DNA from: Flavobacteriales bacterium UBA979
Lineage (GTDB): Bacteria; Bacteroidota; Bacteroidia; Flavobacteriales_D; Sanyastnellaceae
DNA: 8,756 nt
Assembly: GCA_002292325.1 (NCBI GenBank)
Contig: DBBR01000068.1
Coordinates: forward strand, 855-9,610
Direction: 5' to 3'
The translations under genes and the position numbers were made by a program. The notes below the pieces were generated by a model. It was not told where the DNA came from. It was given only the letters and a program-made list of their open reading frames with translations, and did no database searches. Positions 1-6,559 of this stretch are shown in pieces (the first letter of the stretch is position 1; each line of letters starts with the position of its first letter).

Positions 1-1700
1 ACTTGCACCGGCAAGACACCGGAGAGCCCTCCCGAAGTCGTCAGCTGCATGATCAATACGCGACCGTTCTCATCGGGTAATCCGTTGGGGGTGCCGTTCA
101 GGACAAACCAGGCGCCTCCCGTGCTGGTATTGACCACGATATTCTGCCCATCAATGGCCGATCCAGAGGCAAATGCAGGGACAAAAGGTTGCGCCGCATC
201 CTCCACCGTGCTGATGGCCACCTGGTCACCGACATTTTGGCTTTCCAAGCCAATCGTGATCCAACTGTCCGCTCCGATGGTTGGAAAAAAGGAGATGAAT
301 GCTGGGTTGATTCCTGTCGCGACAGAAGCTCCCATGGGATCATTGTAAAATCCATTTTCCGTCTCGAGGGATAATGCGTCAACATCGTTGCCGAATACTG
401 AACTGAGAAAGTCATCGGGGTTGACCAGATTAACGTACATGCGGTAGGTCGTTTGCCCCGGGACTATGTCCATGGCAAACTCCTCTACCGTAAGGGTGTA
501 TGCTTCCTCGCAGCCATCGTATGTGCACGAACCATCATCATCTGTCGCTGCTGCATCGTAATTGCAAGCAGACGCGTCGGTGCATCCTGCCATCTCAAAT
601 TCATCGCAAATGCCGTCGCCGTCTGCATCATTGAGGCAGATCCCGTCGCAATCATAGCCCGATTCTGCATAAGTGCAAGAACCATCGTCGTCCGTCGCAC
701 TCGCTGCGTAGTTGCACGCCGTGGCATCCGTACATCCTGACGTTTCAAATTCATCGCATACGCCATCGTTGTCGGCATCATTAAGGCATGTGCCATCGCA
801 ATCATAGCCTGATTCGGCAAACGCGCAAGTACCATCGTCGTCCGTTGCATTGACATCGTAATTGCAGGCAGACGCGTCGGTGCAACCCGCTGTCTCAAAT
901 TCATCGCACACGCCATCGCTATCTGCATCGTTCAAACACGCACCGTCGCAATCATAGCCCGATTCAGCATACGAGCAGGAACCGTCATCTTCCGCCGCAT
1001 CCGCATCATAGTTGCACGCGGTGGAATCGGTGCAGCCGTCGTTCGATGAAACCGCTTCTCCGAATGTGCCCACTCCATCGAAAGCAAATGTGAATCGTAG
1101 GTCATTCGCGCCATTGCCGTTTTCAAAGACTTGAACCGGCAAAACACCGGAGAATCCACCGGTAGTTGTGAGTTGCATAATCAATACGCGGCCATTGTCA
1201 TCCGGCAACCCGTTGGGTGTGCCGTTCAAGACAAACCAGGCGCCTCCCGTGCTGGTATTGAGTTGAATATTGGCTCCATCGATGGCCGATCCTGACGCAA
1301 ACGCAGAGACAAAAGGTTGAACCGCATCTTCCACCGTGCTGATCGCTACTTCATCACCTGTGTTTTGACTTTCCAATCCAATGGTGATCCAACTGTCCGC
1401 TGCGATGGTTGGAAAAAACCCAATGAATGCCGGATTGATTCCCGTCGCGACCGCTGCTCCCAATGCATCATTGTAGAAACCGTTTTCCGTCTCGAGGGAT
1501 AATTCATCGACATCGTTGCCGAAGACTGAACTGAGGAAGTCATCGTCATTCATCAAATCAACATACAAGCGATAGGTCGTTTGACCTGGAACAATATCCA
1601 CAGCATGTTCTTCTACAGTGAGGGTGTAGTTTTCTTGGGCATTCAGAGCTGAAAGTCCGAAAGACAAGCTCAGCAGCAGGAAGAGATTTTTCATTTTCAT
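1..1700 (-). CDS. Large secreted Cys/Asp-rich repeat protein with duplicated flanking module (3' end beyond window)
   Basis: One uninterrupted reading frame runs from ATG at 1700 to the left edge: 566 complete codons with no stop, so the C-terminus is missing. Residues 1-21 form a signal peptide (MKMK, then a Leu-rich core ending SALNA|QE), implying export. Residues 24-221 are a module of unknown function, with motifs such as SSVFGNDVD and DSWITIGLESQN. Residues 222-399 hold three full 50-residue repeats and half a fourth, each starting GCTD and ending near CDEFE. From residue 400 to the edge a second copy of the module follows, 376 residues after the first. Such GCTDxxACNYD repeats are familiar in large secreted proteins of marine Flavobacteriales, often exported by the type IX system; the expected C-terminal sorting domain would lie outside the window. 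Asp-rich DxDxDGxCDE loops suggest calcium binding (inference). A structural or surface role is likelier than catalysis. Alternative start M3 (1694) is possible. Confidence 0.9.
   Translation of the reverse strand, partial: MKMKNLFLLLSLSFGLSALNAQENYTLTVEEHAVDIVPGQTTYRLYVDLMNDDDFLSSVFGNDVDELSLETENGFYNDALGAAVATGINPAFIGFFPTIAADSWITIGLESQNTGDEVAISTVEDAVQPFVSAFASGSAIDGANIQLNTSTGGAWFVLNGTPNGLPDDNGRVLIMQLTTTGGFSGVLPVQVFENGNGANDLRFTFAFDGVGTFGEAVSSNDGCTDSTACNYDADAAEDDGSCSYAESGYDCDGACLNDADSDGVCDEFETAGCTDASACNYDVNATDDDGTCAFAESGYDCDGTCLNDADNDGVCDEFETSGCTDATACNYAASATDDDGSCTYAESGYDCDGICLNDADGDGICDEFEMAGCTDASACNYDAAATDDDGSCTYDGCEEAYTLTVEEFAMDIVPGQTTYRMYVNLVNPDDFLSSVFGNDVDALSLETENGFYNDPMGASVATGINPAFISFFPTIGADSWITIGLESQNVGDQVAISTVEDAAQPFVPAFASGSAIDGQNIVVNTSTGGAWFVLNGTPNGLPDENGRVLIMQLTTSGGLSGVLPVQ
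3..503 (-). repeat. Duplicated protein module, copy 2 (truncated by window edge)
   Basis: Residues 400-566 of the secreted repeat protein repeat copy 1 in order. Shared stretches include DIVPGQTTYR, SSVFGNDVD, LSLETENGFYND and NTSTGGAWFVLNGTPNGLP. Third-position changes are scattered along the DNA, so the copies have had some time to diverge but not to gain indels. The bases at 1-2 are the start of the next codon. Confidence 0.92.
504..1037 (-). repeat. In-frame 150-bp tandem repeats encoding Cys/Asp-rich 50-aa units (3.5 copies)
   Basis: Units start, in coding order, at 1037, 887, 737 and 587, exactly 150 bp apart (residues 222, 272, 322, 372); the last stops after about 28 residues. Each full unit has Cys at unit positions 2, 8, 21, 30, 34 and 44, the sequence GYDCDG in the middle, and an acidic loop NDADxDGxCDEFE at positions 36-48. 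The loop resembles thrombospondin type-3/EF-like calcium loops, and the six Cys could form three disulfides; both are inferences. Exact periodicity with mainly single-base differences fits recent expansion by recombination. Confidence 0.93.
1131..1631 (-). repeat. Duplicated protein module, copy 1 (portion with a counterpart in the window)
   Basis: This stretch codes for residues 24-190 of the secreted repeat protein and aligns without gaps to residues 400-566, an offset of exactly 1128 bp. My hand count gives 23 differences in 167 residues (about 86% identity). The module continues to about residue 221 (through VFENGNGANDLRFTFAFDGVGTF), but the matching part of copy 2 is off the edge. Its fold is not recognised; the pattern suggests a beta-rich secreted domain. 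Confidence 0.92.
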
Positions 1701-1720
1701 GGGATGATGACGTTCAAGTT

Positions 1721-1728
1721 CAAACCTA
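1721..1728 (-). promoter_or_regulatory. Candidate Bacteroidota -7 promoter box (TAGGTTTG) for the secreted repeat protein
   Basis: Read on the minus strand the sequence is TAGGTTTG, a perfect match to the Bacteroidota -7 consensus TAnnTTTG. It lies 20 bp before the start codon at 1700, implying a leader of roughly 15 nt. No TTG-type -33 element is seen 17-19 bases upstream, so the assignment rests on one half-site and its position. Confidence 0.35.
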
Positions 1729-1735
1729 ACTTTTC

Positions 1736-1755
1736 TCAGCCCTCTTCAGCCCTCT
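1736..1755. repeat. Perfect 10-bp tandem duplication (TCAGCCCTCT x2)
   Basis: Two identical 10-base units abut at 1736-1745 and 1746-1755, just upstream of the -7 box of the minus-strand gene. On that strand the unit reads AGAGGGCTGA. A 10-base spacing equals about one helical turn, so the pair could be a direct-repeat activator site covering the -33 region, or a chance slippage product. Confidence 0.5.
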
Positions 1756-1911
1756 GCCATCGGGTATTTCTTCACTTCCATTTCTTTAAAACACCTGCTA
1801 AAAACACGCTCAAAGAACGGCCTGTCTCTTAGGTGGAGCAGAATAATTTGCAGATGTTCCAACAATGCAAAACTTCACTTCTTTTTTTTGACACTCGCAT
1901 GATACATTTTT

Positions 1912-3444
1912 ATGAAACGTAGACAAACTTTGCTTCTGAATCCTTTTCACATAAGTTTTTTTCAAATGAACCTCCCCCTTGTTTCACTTCTACTTCTGTT
2001 GTTCGGGTTGAACGCTTGCAACACGGCGAATGAGAAAACCACGAGCACGAGAGGAAATGAGTCTCAAATTCATTCCGATGGCAAGCCAGCTACCGTGCGT
2101 GTTTTTACCACTGCGGAAAACACCAATCAACGACTGACCGAAAGACCCACTTTGGAGTTTCAGCCAGCCACTCAGCCACTGGAAACCGAAATCGCGGTCT
2201 TTGTCAATCCCAGGAAAACCTTTCAATCCTATTTGGGCATTGGTGGGGCCATCACCGACGCATCTGCAGAGGTTTTCTCCTTGCTCACCGGTGACAAACA
2301 AGAGGAGTTGCTCAATGCTTACTTTTCAGAAGACGGAATCAACTATAACATCATCCGCACCAGCATACACAGCAGTGATTTTGGTCTTGGAAGCCACACC
2401 TACATCGAGGAAGGTGATGAAGCATTGGCTACATTTTCCATTGAAAAAGACAAAGCCAAACGGATTCCAATGATCAAAAGAGCAGCGTCCATCATCCGCG
2501 ATGACCTCGTTTTCTATGCCAGTCCCTGGAGTCCACCGGCCTTCATGAAAACCAACAACCACATGCTGCGCGGCGGTAAATTATTGCCACAATACCGACA
2601 GACGTGGGCTGATTACTTCGTCAAGTTCATAGCGGCTTATGAAGCAGAAGGCATTCCTGTTTGGGGGGTCACCATCCAGAACGAACCCATGGCCACGCAG
2701 CGATGGGAATCCTGCATCTATAGTGCAGAAGAAGAGCGCGACTTTCTCAAAAACAATTTAGGCCCGGCGTTTGAGCGTGCGGGGTATGGAGATAAAAACA
2801 TCGTGGTTTGGGACCACAACCGTGATCTGATTTCACATCGAGCCAACACCATTTTCGAAGATCCTGAAGCGTCAAAATACGCCTGGGGCATTGGCTTCCA
2901 TTGGTATGAAACTTGGACAGGCGGAGAGGCGAAATATGAGAATTTGAAAAACATCAACGCTTCGTTTCCAACCAAAAACCTCCTCTTTACCGAAGGATGC
3001 CAAGAAGGGTTTGACGCTGATCATTACGAGCGTTGGTCCAATGCAGAGCGCTACGGCAACTCCATGATCAACGACTTCAACAGCGGAACCGTTGGGTGGA
3101 CGGATTGGAACATCCTCTTGAATGAAAACGGCGGTCCCAACCACGTACAGAACTTTTGCTTTGCCCCGATTCATGCTGATACCCAGAACAACGAATTAAT
3201 CTACACGCCCACCTACTATTACATAGGCCACTTCTCAAAATTCATTGAACCGGGAGCAAAACGTGTGAGCACAACCGTGAGCAGAAGCACACTCGAAAGC
3301 ACATCGTTTCAAAACCCCGATGGGCAAATCGTCACGGTCATCATGAATCGAACAGACGAAACCATTCCGTTCAAATTAATTACAGGCGAACTGGAAACTT
3401 CCCTGGAAATTGCGCCACATGCCATGCACACGATGGTTTACTAG
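1912..3444 (+). CDS. GH30-family glycoside hydrolase, predicted outer-membrane lipoprotein
   Basis: The 510-residue product looks like a complete GH30 enzyme (clan A TIM barrel plus beta-sandwich), a retaining beta-glycosidase family including glucosylceramidases and beta-1,6-glucanases. The N-terminus has a lipoprotein signal with lipobox LNAC (Cys36). Family landmarks are GIGGAITDAS (109-118), SPWSPPAFMK (204-213), TIQNEP with the expected acid/base Glu258, FHWYETW, and LFTEG with the expected nucleophile Glu361. The 103-residue spacing of the two Glu suits the family. Residues from about 430 form the C-terminal sandwich. Substrate is uncertain; in marine Bacteroidota such enzymes often act on beta-1,6 branches of glucans such as laminarin (family knowledge, not shown here). 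No SusC/SusD genes adjoin it. ATG at 1912 opens the frame, but ATG at 1966 (Met19) gives a shorter, more typical lipoprotein signal, so the start is uncertain. Neither start has a Shine-Dalgarno sequence. Confidence 0.93.
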   Translation: MKRRQTLLLNPFHISFFQMNLPLVSLLLLLFGLNACNTANEKTTSTRGNESQIHSDGKPATVRVFTTAENTNQRLTERPTLEFQPATQPLETEIAVFVNPRKTFQSYLGIGGAITDASAEVFSLLTGDKQEELLNAYFSEDGINYNIIRTSIHSSDFGLGSHTYIEEGDEALATFSIEKDKAKRIPMIKRAASIIRDDLVFYASPWSPPAFMKTNNHMLRGGKLLPQYRQTWADYFVKFIAAYEAEGIPVWGVTIQNEPMATQRWESCIYSAEEERDFLKNNLGPAFERAGYGDKNIVVWDHNRDLISHRANTIFEDPEASKYAWGIGFHWYETWTGGEAKYENLKNINASFPTKNLLFTEGCQEGFDADHYERWSNAERYGNSMINDFNSGTVGWTDWNILLNENGGPNHVQNFCFAPIHADTQNNELIYTPTYYYIGHFSKFIEPGAKRVSTTVSRSTLESTSFQNPDGQIVTVIMNRTDETIPFKLITGELETSLEIAPHAMHTMVY

Positions 3445-3464
3445 CGAAGAAAGCTTTGCGTTGT

Positions 3465-4403
3465 CTAGTCCACCAAGTAACGCCCTGCAGACTCCATGAC
3501 CAAAAGCGCGCCGGTCTCAGACGTCTCAAAGAGGTTTCCCCAATGACCAAAAGCCGCAACGCTCCCATCAGGCCCTGACACATTCCATTGCCCGTGCGCA
3601 ATAACTAGGTTGTTGCCAACCTCCATAAAGCCTGTCATTTCAGCAGACAATACTCCACTGCTATCCCCTTGAAGAGAATTCAAAATAGCTTCGCGACCTA
3701 TTGCAATTTCAGGGAGCGCACTGACCGAACGAATGCCGTCTTCGCGAAACAACAAGGTGACATCTTCAGCGGCATTCGCGTTGAAACTCGAGACAAATGA
3801 AGCGATGTTCGCATCAACTTGCGCGCAAGCTTCAGATGTTCCGCAATCCCAGGCTTCTTGAAGTTCTTGAGTTGAATTGGCGTTTGCCGCTTCGTCAACC
3901 ACAGACGCAGAGCGATAGGCTGACTCCATCAGCATGCGGAGCTCACCATCCTCAACGCGGTAGGTATTTCCCCACTTTCCCTCAATCAACACCTCATCTG
4001 CCTCACTCATGATTTGGAAGTTTCCGCATCCAATGACGAGGTCTTCCGATACAAAGCGCGCATCAGTCGTAACGATCTCCACATGCGTGTTTTGCAATTT
4101 ACCACCATCCGCCACCTCACCAAATGAAGCAGCTATTTCCGCCCTGCCGTTGAACGCTTCCTGAGCACCTCCAATGATGCGAACTCCATCGGCTGCGAAG
4201 GTTTCCGCAATACCTGCTGGATCGCCATTGGCCCATGCCGTGCCAAAAGCCATGGTAAACCCGTTCATCAACGCAATGGCCCTTTCATTGCCTTGGGTTG
4301 GGGTTGAGTCTTCTGTTTGGTTTTCAGCATCTTGGGTAGCATTGGTGCCACACCCTAGACTAAGTACCGATAAAACCCCTACGCTCCATAATAATCGTTT
4401 CAT
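3465..4403 (-). CDS. Lipoprotein with two tandem SnoaL/NTF2-like domains
   Basis: The chosen start, ATG at 4403, gives 312 residues opening MKRLLWSVGVLSVLSLGC, a lipoprotein signal with lipobox SLGC (Cys18). An in-frame ATG at 4445 would put 14 unsuitable residues before it. After a Gln/Glu/Thr-rich linker come two related domains, about 41-165 and 195-312. Each has the layout of DUF4440/SnoaL-like proteins: a helix, DG(V/I)R, a GRxxI segment, and a terminal GxWGN...MESA motif (142-161 and 286-306). This repeat shows internal duplication. NTF2-like folds bind small molecules or act as enzymes with varied chemistry; no catalytic set is recognisable, so function is unknown. Cys126, 187 and 193 are extra to the lipid Cys. 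Its stop lies 20 bp from the convergent GH30 stop. It follows the membrane-protein pair by 65 bp and may share its transcript unless the hairpin between them terminates. Confidence 0.85.
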   Translation of the reverse strand: MKRLLWSVGVLSVLSLGCGTNATQDAENQTEDSTPTQGNERAIALMNGFTMAFGTAWANGDPAGIAETFAADGVRIIGGAQEAFNGRAEIAASFGEVADGGKLQNTHVEIVTTDARFVSEDLVIGCGNFQIMSEADEVLIEGKWGNTYRVEDGELRMLMESAYRSASVVDEAANANSTQELQEAWDCGTSEACAQVDANIASFVSSFNANAAEDVTLLFREDGIRSVSALPEIAIGREAILNSLQGDSSGVLSAEMTGFMEVGNNLVIAHGQWNVSGPDGSVAAFGHWGNLFETSETGALLVMESAGRYLVD

Positions 4404-4420
4404 TGTAATAAATTTTGTGC

Positions 4421-4460
4421 AAAAAAAACACCAACGGTTTACCATCGAAATTGTAAAACG
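4421..4460 (-). terminator. Possible weak rho-independent terminator after the membrane-protein pair
   Basis: On the minus strand, CGTTTTAC (4460-4453), a 10-base loop and GTAAACCG (4442-4435) form an 8-bp stem with one mismatch. Six bases later an eight-T run follows (A's at 4421-4428 on the plus strand). The six-base gap and modest stem make it weak. If functional it would separate the lipoprotein gene from the two membrane-protein genes. Confidence 0.3.
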
Positions 4461-4468
4461 GGAAGTTA

Positions 4469-5254
4469 TTAGATAGGTTCGGTAAAGATGTACAGCAGCA
4501 AGTGTGTTTTCTTTTTAGAATTCAACTCCGACGGCCCCGTGTAGATATAGTTAATGACCAAGCCCGGGTGGGTAGCCCTAAAATCAGCAACTGTCGCTTC
4601 CCACACCCGCTTATCCGCAAGAAAAGGAAAGTCGAACTTGAACACCCCATCTGCAACCTCAGCCCCTTCAACTGGGGCCTCAACGTCAGCAAATGTGGCA
4701 TGAGAAAACTGCCAAATGGACGTCGAAGCCGCTACGGTTCCCAGTGCACCGAGGATCATGACAACTTTGAATCCACCCGTCTTTTGGATGGGGGATGCAG
4801 GTTTTGCCTGCTCCTCCCCTGAGATTCCGTATTTGCAAATCAACCAGGTGGCCAAAAGGACAAACCAAAACAAACCGTGTTCTAACAATTGAAACCGGTC
4901 ACCAAATACTTGATCCCCAATGGAAAACAAGGCAAACAAGGACATCGAAGCAAACAACCCTCGAAACAGCCACTTCTCCATGAGGACGTCGTCTTTTCGA
5001 AGGAAATTAACGCAAGCCGCTGCATACAGAGAAAAGTTCAAGGCTTCCAAGGCCGACACTCCGGCCAATGCTGCTGTAGCAAACAATGGATCCTTCAACC
5101 CCAGTGAACCAAAGAATTTCACGAACAAGGCAAAGAAGTCCTTACCGACCCAAAGAAAGTGCACATCGGGCACCACCTTGTCAACGACACTCAACCCCCA
5201 AAAAGCCGTCCAAAACAGAAGAATGGAGGCCTGTATCATGCGTGACTCTTTCAT
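4469..5254 (-). CDS. Multi-pass membrane protein of unknown function, downstream paralog (DoxX-like topology)
   Basis: The 261-residue product has about five predicted membrane segments (approximately 7-24, 57-84, 95-112, 124-140, 162-180) and a C-terminal soluble part of about 80 residues. It is a paralog of the gene just upstream: residues 6-131 align to its residues 14-139 with no gap and about 48% identity (hand count). Shared motifs are VVDKV (23-27), HFLWVGxDxFA (32-42), Glu70, and FSIGDxxFGDRFxLLEHxLFWF (110-131). The C-terminal parts also match (FPFL..., HP, IYT, Lys-rich then LLLYIFT). The start is fixed by the ATGA overlap with the upstream stop, which implies translational coupling. 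The short N-terminus, early Lys and Glu-in-membrane pattern recall DoxX-type proteins, but I cannot confirm that family. Topology predicts the C-terminal part on the periplasmic side if the N-terminus is cytoplasmic. A heteromer with its paralog is plausible. Confidence 0.85.
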   Translation of the reverse strand: MKESRMIQASILLFWTAFWGLSVVDKVVPDVHFLWVGKDFFALFVKFFGSLGLKDPLFATAALAGVSALEALNFSLYAAACVNFLRKDDVLMEKWLFRGLFASMSLFALFSIGDQVFGDRFQLLEHGLFWFVLLATWLICKYGISGEEQAKPASPIQKTGGFKVVMILGALGTVAASTSIWQFSHATFADVEAPVEGAEVADGVFKFDFPFLADKRVWEATVADFRATHPGLVINYIYTGPSELNSKKKTHLLLYIFTEPI

Positions 5255-6054
5255 GGCTTCTCTTTTGTGGCGATGTAAAAAATAAGCGCGTCCGCTTTCT
5301 TGAGCCGCAATGGTTTCGGCACCGTGTAAATGTGGTCGACGGTTTTGGTTGGATGTTCCTCCAAGAATTTGACCAAAGTCTCCTCGAATACCGTACTTCC
5401 GCCTAAAAACGGAAAGGTCACTTTATACAAATCAGCATCGACACGCTCTGCGGAAAGTGCGGCCGTGCGGCGGTAAAAAAAGTCGGTATTGTATTGGAAA
5501 ATCGAAACCGTCGTAGCCACTGCGATTCCAATTGAAACCAAGCCCGTACGAACCATTTGATGACGGGGTATGGATGTGATACGATCTTCACCCTGACGCT
5601 CCAAGTGTACAAACACCACCCAGGAACCGATGGATGAAAACCAAAACAAGGTATGTTCGAGCAATTCAAAACGATCACCAAAAATGTGATCCCCGATGGA
5701 GAAAATCGTGAATGTAAGGAGTGTCAGTCCCGTTCCGATTGCCATCCATGATCGGGCGACTCCTGCATTCTTTCTCCAAAAGTGCGCCAATGCACCGGCA
5801 AAGAACAAGAAAGCAAAAACTTCCAATGCAGCTGCGACAACAAGCGAGGCATCAGCGATGATCGGCGCCTCCAAACCGGCGGAAGCAAAGTACTTTTGAA
5901 ACTGGGCGAAACGATCCCGACCTACCCACAAAAAGTGGGCTCCGCCGATTACTTTATCCACCACGTTGAACAACCAAAAAATCGACCAATAGATCAAGAT
6001 CCCAAATCGAATCAGGTGCGCAGTGGAGGCGTTGAGAAAATCCGTTTTTCGCAT
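5251..6054 (-). CDS. Multi-pass membrane protein of unknown function, upstream paralog (DoxX-like topology)
   Basis: This 267-residue protein is first in a probable operon with its downstream paralog and possibly the SnoaL-like lipoprotein. Membrane segments are predicted near 14-32, 65-92, 102-120, 132-150 and 168-187, with a soluble tail 190-267 ending in a Lys-rich stretch and LIFYIATKEK. Conserved polar residues in the shared core are Asp33, His40, Asp47, Glu78, Asp122, Asp127, Arg128, Glu133 and His134; each has its partner exactly 8 positions earlier in the paralog. Such buried acidic and His residues could bind a metal or quinone (inference only). The start at 6054 lies 88 bp from the divergent small His/Cys protein, leaving room for back-to-back promoters; I found no convincing -7 box. 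No enzyme motif is recognised. Unknown function, but certainly a real gene given the conservation between the two copies. Confidence 0.87.
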   Translation of the reverse strand: MRKTDFLNASTAHLIRFGILIYWSIFWLFNVVDKVIGGAHFLWVGRDRFAQFQKYFASAGLEAPIIADASLVVAAALEVFAFLFFAGALAHFWRKNAGVARSWMAIGTGLTLLTFTIFSIGDHIFGDRFELLEHTLFWFSSIGSWVVFVHLERQGEDRITSIPRHQMVRTGLVSIGIAVATTVSIFQYNTDFFYRRTAALSAERVDADLYKVTFPFLGGSTVFEETLVKFLEEHPTKTVDHIYTVPKPLRLKKADALIFYIATKEKP

Positions 6055-6142
6055 GGCAAGCCGTTTGCCACGAAACTACATGCTAGGATGCAGAAGACAG
6101 CGGAAATTTCGTTGCAATTCGATGACGTATTCATTTCAATTC

Positions 6143-6520
6143 ATGGGTAAGTTTGCAGACGAAATTGTGATACACTTCACCAAATCTTCCTTGGCCTGGG
6201 GCCTGCTCAGCATATGGGCAGTTATTACCGTGTGCCAGGTGGCGCACGAATTTCAACATAGCCATTCGCAGCATCATTGCGACGCACATGTTCCCACAAC
6301 TGGATCGGACGCCAAACACCCTGGCATTTCGACCGCTGACCATGCCTGCTTGATTTGCGATTGGGAGTGGGCTCCCAGTGACCCGTCAATCGGGTTTGCA
6401 CCCGCTACGTCCATGGTTGAATGGGTCGTTTTTCTGGTCATCGGCAACGCGCAAAGCAGCTTTGCAAGTTCAGGCCACTCCACTGCCAATGCACTCCGAG
6501 GACCACCATTGAAAGGTTGA
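6143..6520 (+). CDS. Small His/Cys-rich membrane protein, probably metal-related, upstream of TonB-dependent receptor
   Basis: From ATG 6143 the product has 125 residues. A membrane segment (about 16-34) is followed by a His cluster, HEFQHSHSQHHCDAH (35-49), then DHACLICDWEW (66-76) containing H67, C69 and C72 (HxCxxC), then a second hydrophobic segment (about 91-108) and a tail ALRGPPLKG. Similar small proteins with an HxH cluster, a CxxC motif and an RGPP/RAPP-like tail (reminiscent of DUF2946) commonly lie just before TonB-dependent receptors in Bacteroidota; this is from general family knowledge. The ligands suggest binding of copper, zinc or similar at the periplasmic face. Upstream in-frame ATGs exist at 6023, inside the divergent gene, and 6122; 6143 is preferred because hydrophobic sequence follows it at normal distance. 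There is no Shine-Dalgarno sequence. It ends 39 bp before the receptor, in the same frame, and is very likely co-transcribed with it. Confidence 0.78.
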   Translation: MGKFADEIVIHFTKSSLAWGLLSIWAVITVCQVAHEFQHSHSQHHCDAHVPTTGSDAKHPGISTADHACLICDWEWAPSDPSIGFAPATSMVEWVVFLVIGNAQSSFASSGHSTANALRGPPLKG

Positions 6521-6559
6521 TCATCCAGTCCTTTTAATCTTTCAATTCTTTCGCTCTTC

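Larger units (their letters stand above)
1701..1911. other. Divergent intergenic region between the secreted repeat protein and the GH30 gene
   Basis: These 211 bp hold no credible gene. They must contain the promoters of both divergent genes. Visible elements are a -7 box for the minus-strand gene (1721-1728), a 10-bp tandem duplication (1736-1755), an inverted repeat TTTGCA-N13-TGCAAA (1847-1871), an eight-T run ending at 1889, and TACATTTT (1903-1910), one base off the Bacteroidota -7 consensus on the plus strand. If the last were used, transcription would start close to 1916 and the second GH30 start at 1966 would be the natural one. All but the repeats are tentative. Confidence 0.5.

Noticed and set aside
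504..1037. Regularly spaced repeats that might suggest a CRISPR array
   Set aside because: The 150-bp units are entirely coding, contiguous without spacers, and translate into Cys-rich protein repeats.
485..1159. Met/Arg/Thr-rich open frames opposite or offset to the repeats
   Set aside because: They are periodic shadows of the repeat protein frame with low-complexity composition and no plausible domain.
1847..1871. Inverted repeat TTTGCA-N13-TGCAAA upstream of the GH30 gene as an operator
   Set aside because: Six-base arms in AT-rich spacer are common by chance and no known operator is matched; mentioned only in the intergenic entry.
3440..3469. Inverted repeat ACTAG...CTAGT with AAAGCTTT between the convergent genes, as a bidirectional terminator
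   Set aside because: The arms are only five bases, formed by the two TAG stop codons themselves, the loop is 20 bases, the inner palindrome is off-centre, and no T-run follows.
4404..4445. Longer N-terminus of the SnoaL-like lipoprotein starting at 4445
   Set aside because: The first 14 residues would come before a complete lipoprotein signal at Met15 and cover the T-run of the possible terminator.
6023..6142. Longer N-terminus of the small His/Cys protein starting at 6023
   Set aside because: It would overlap the start of the divergent membrane-protein gene, and the added residues are Arg-rich and unlike an export signal.
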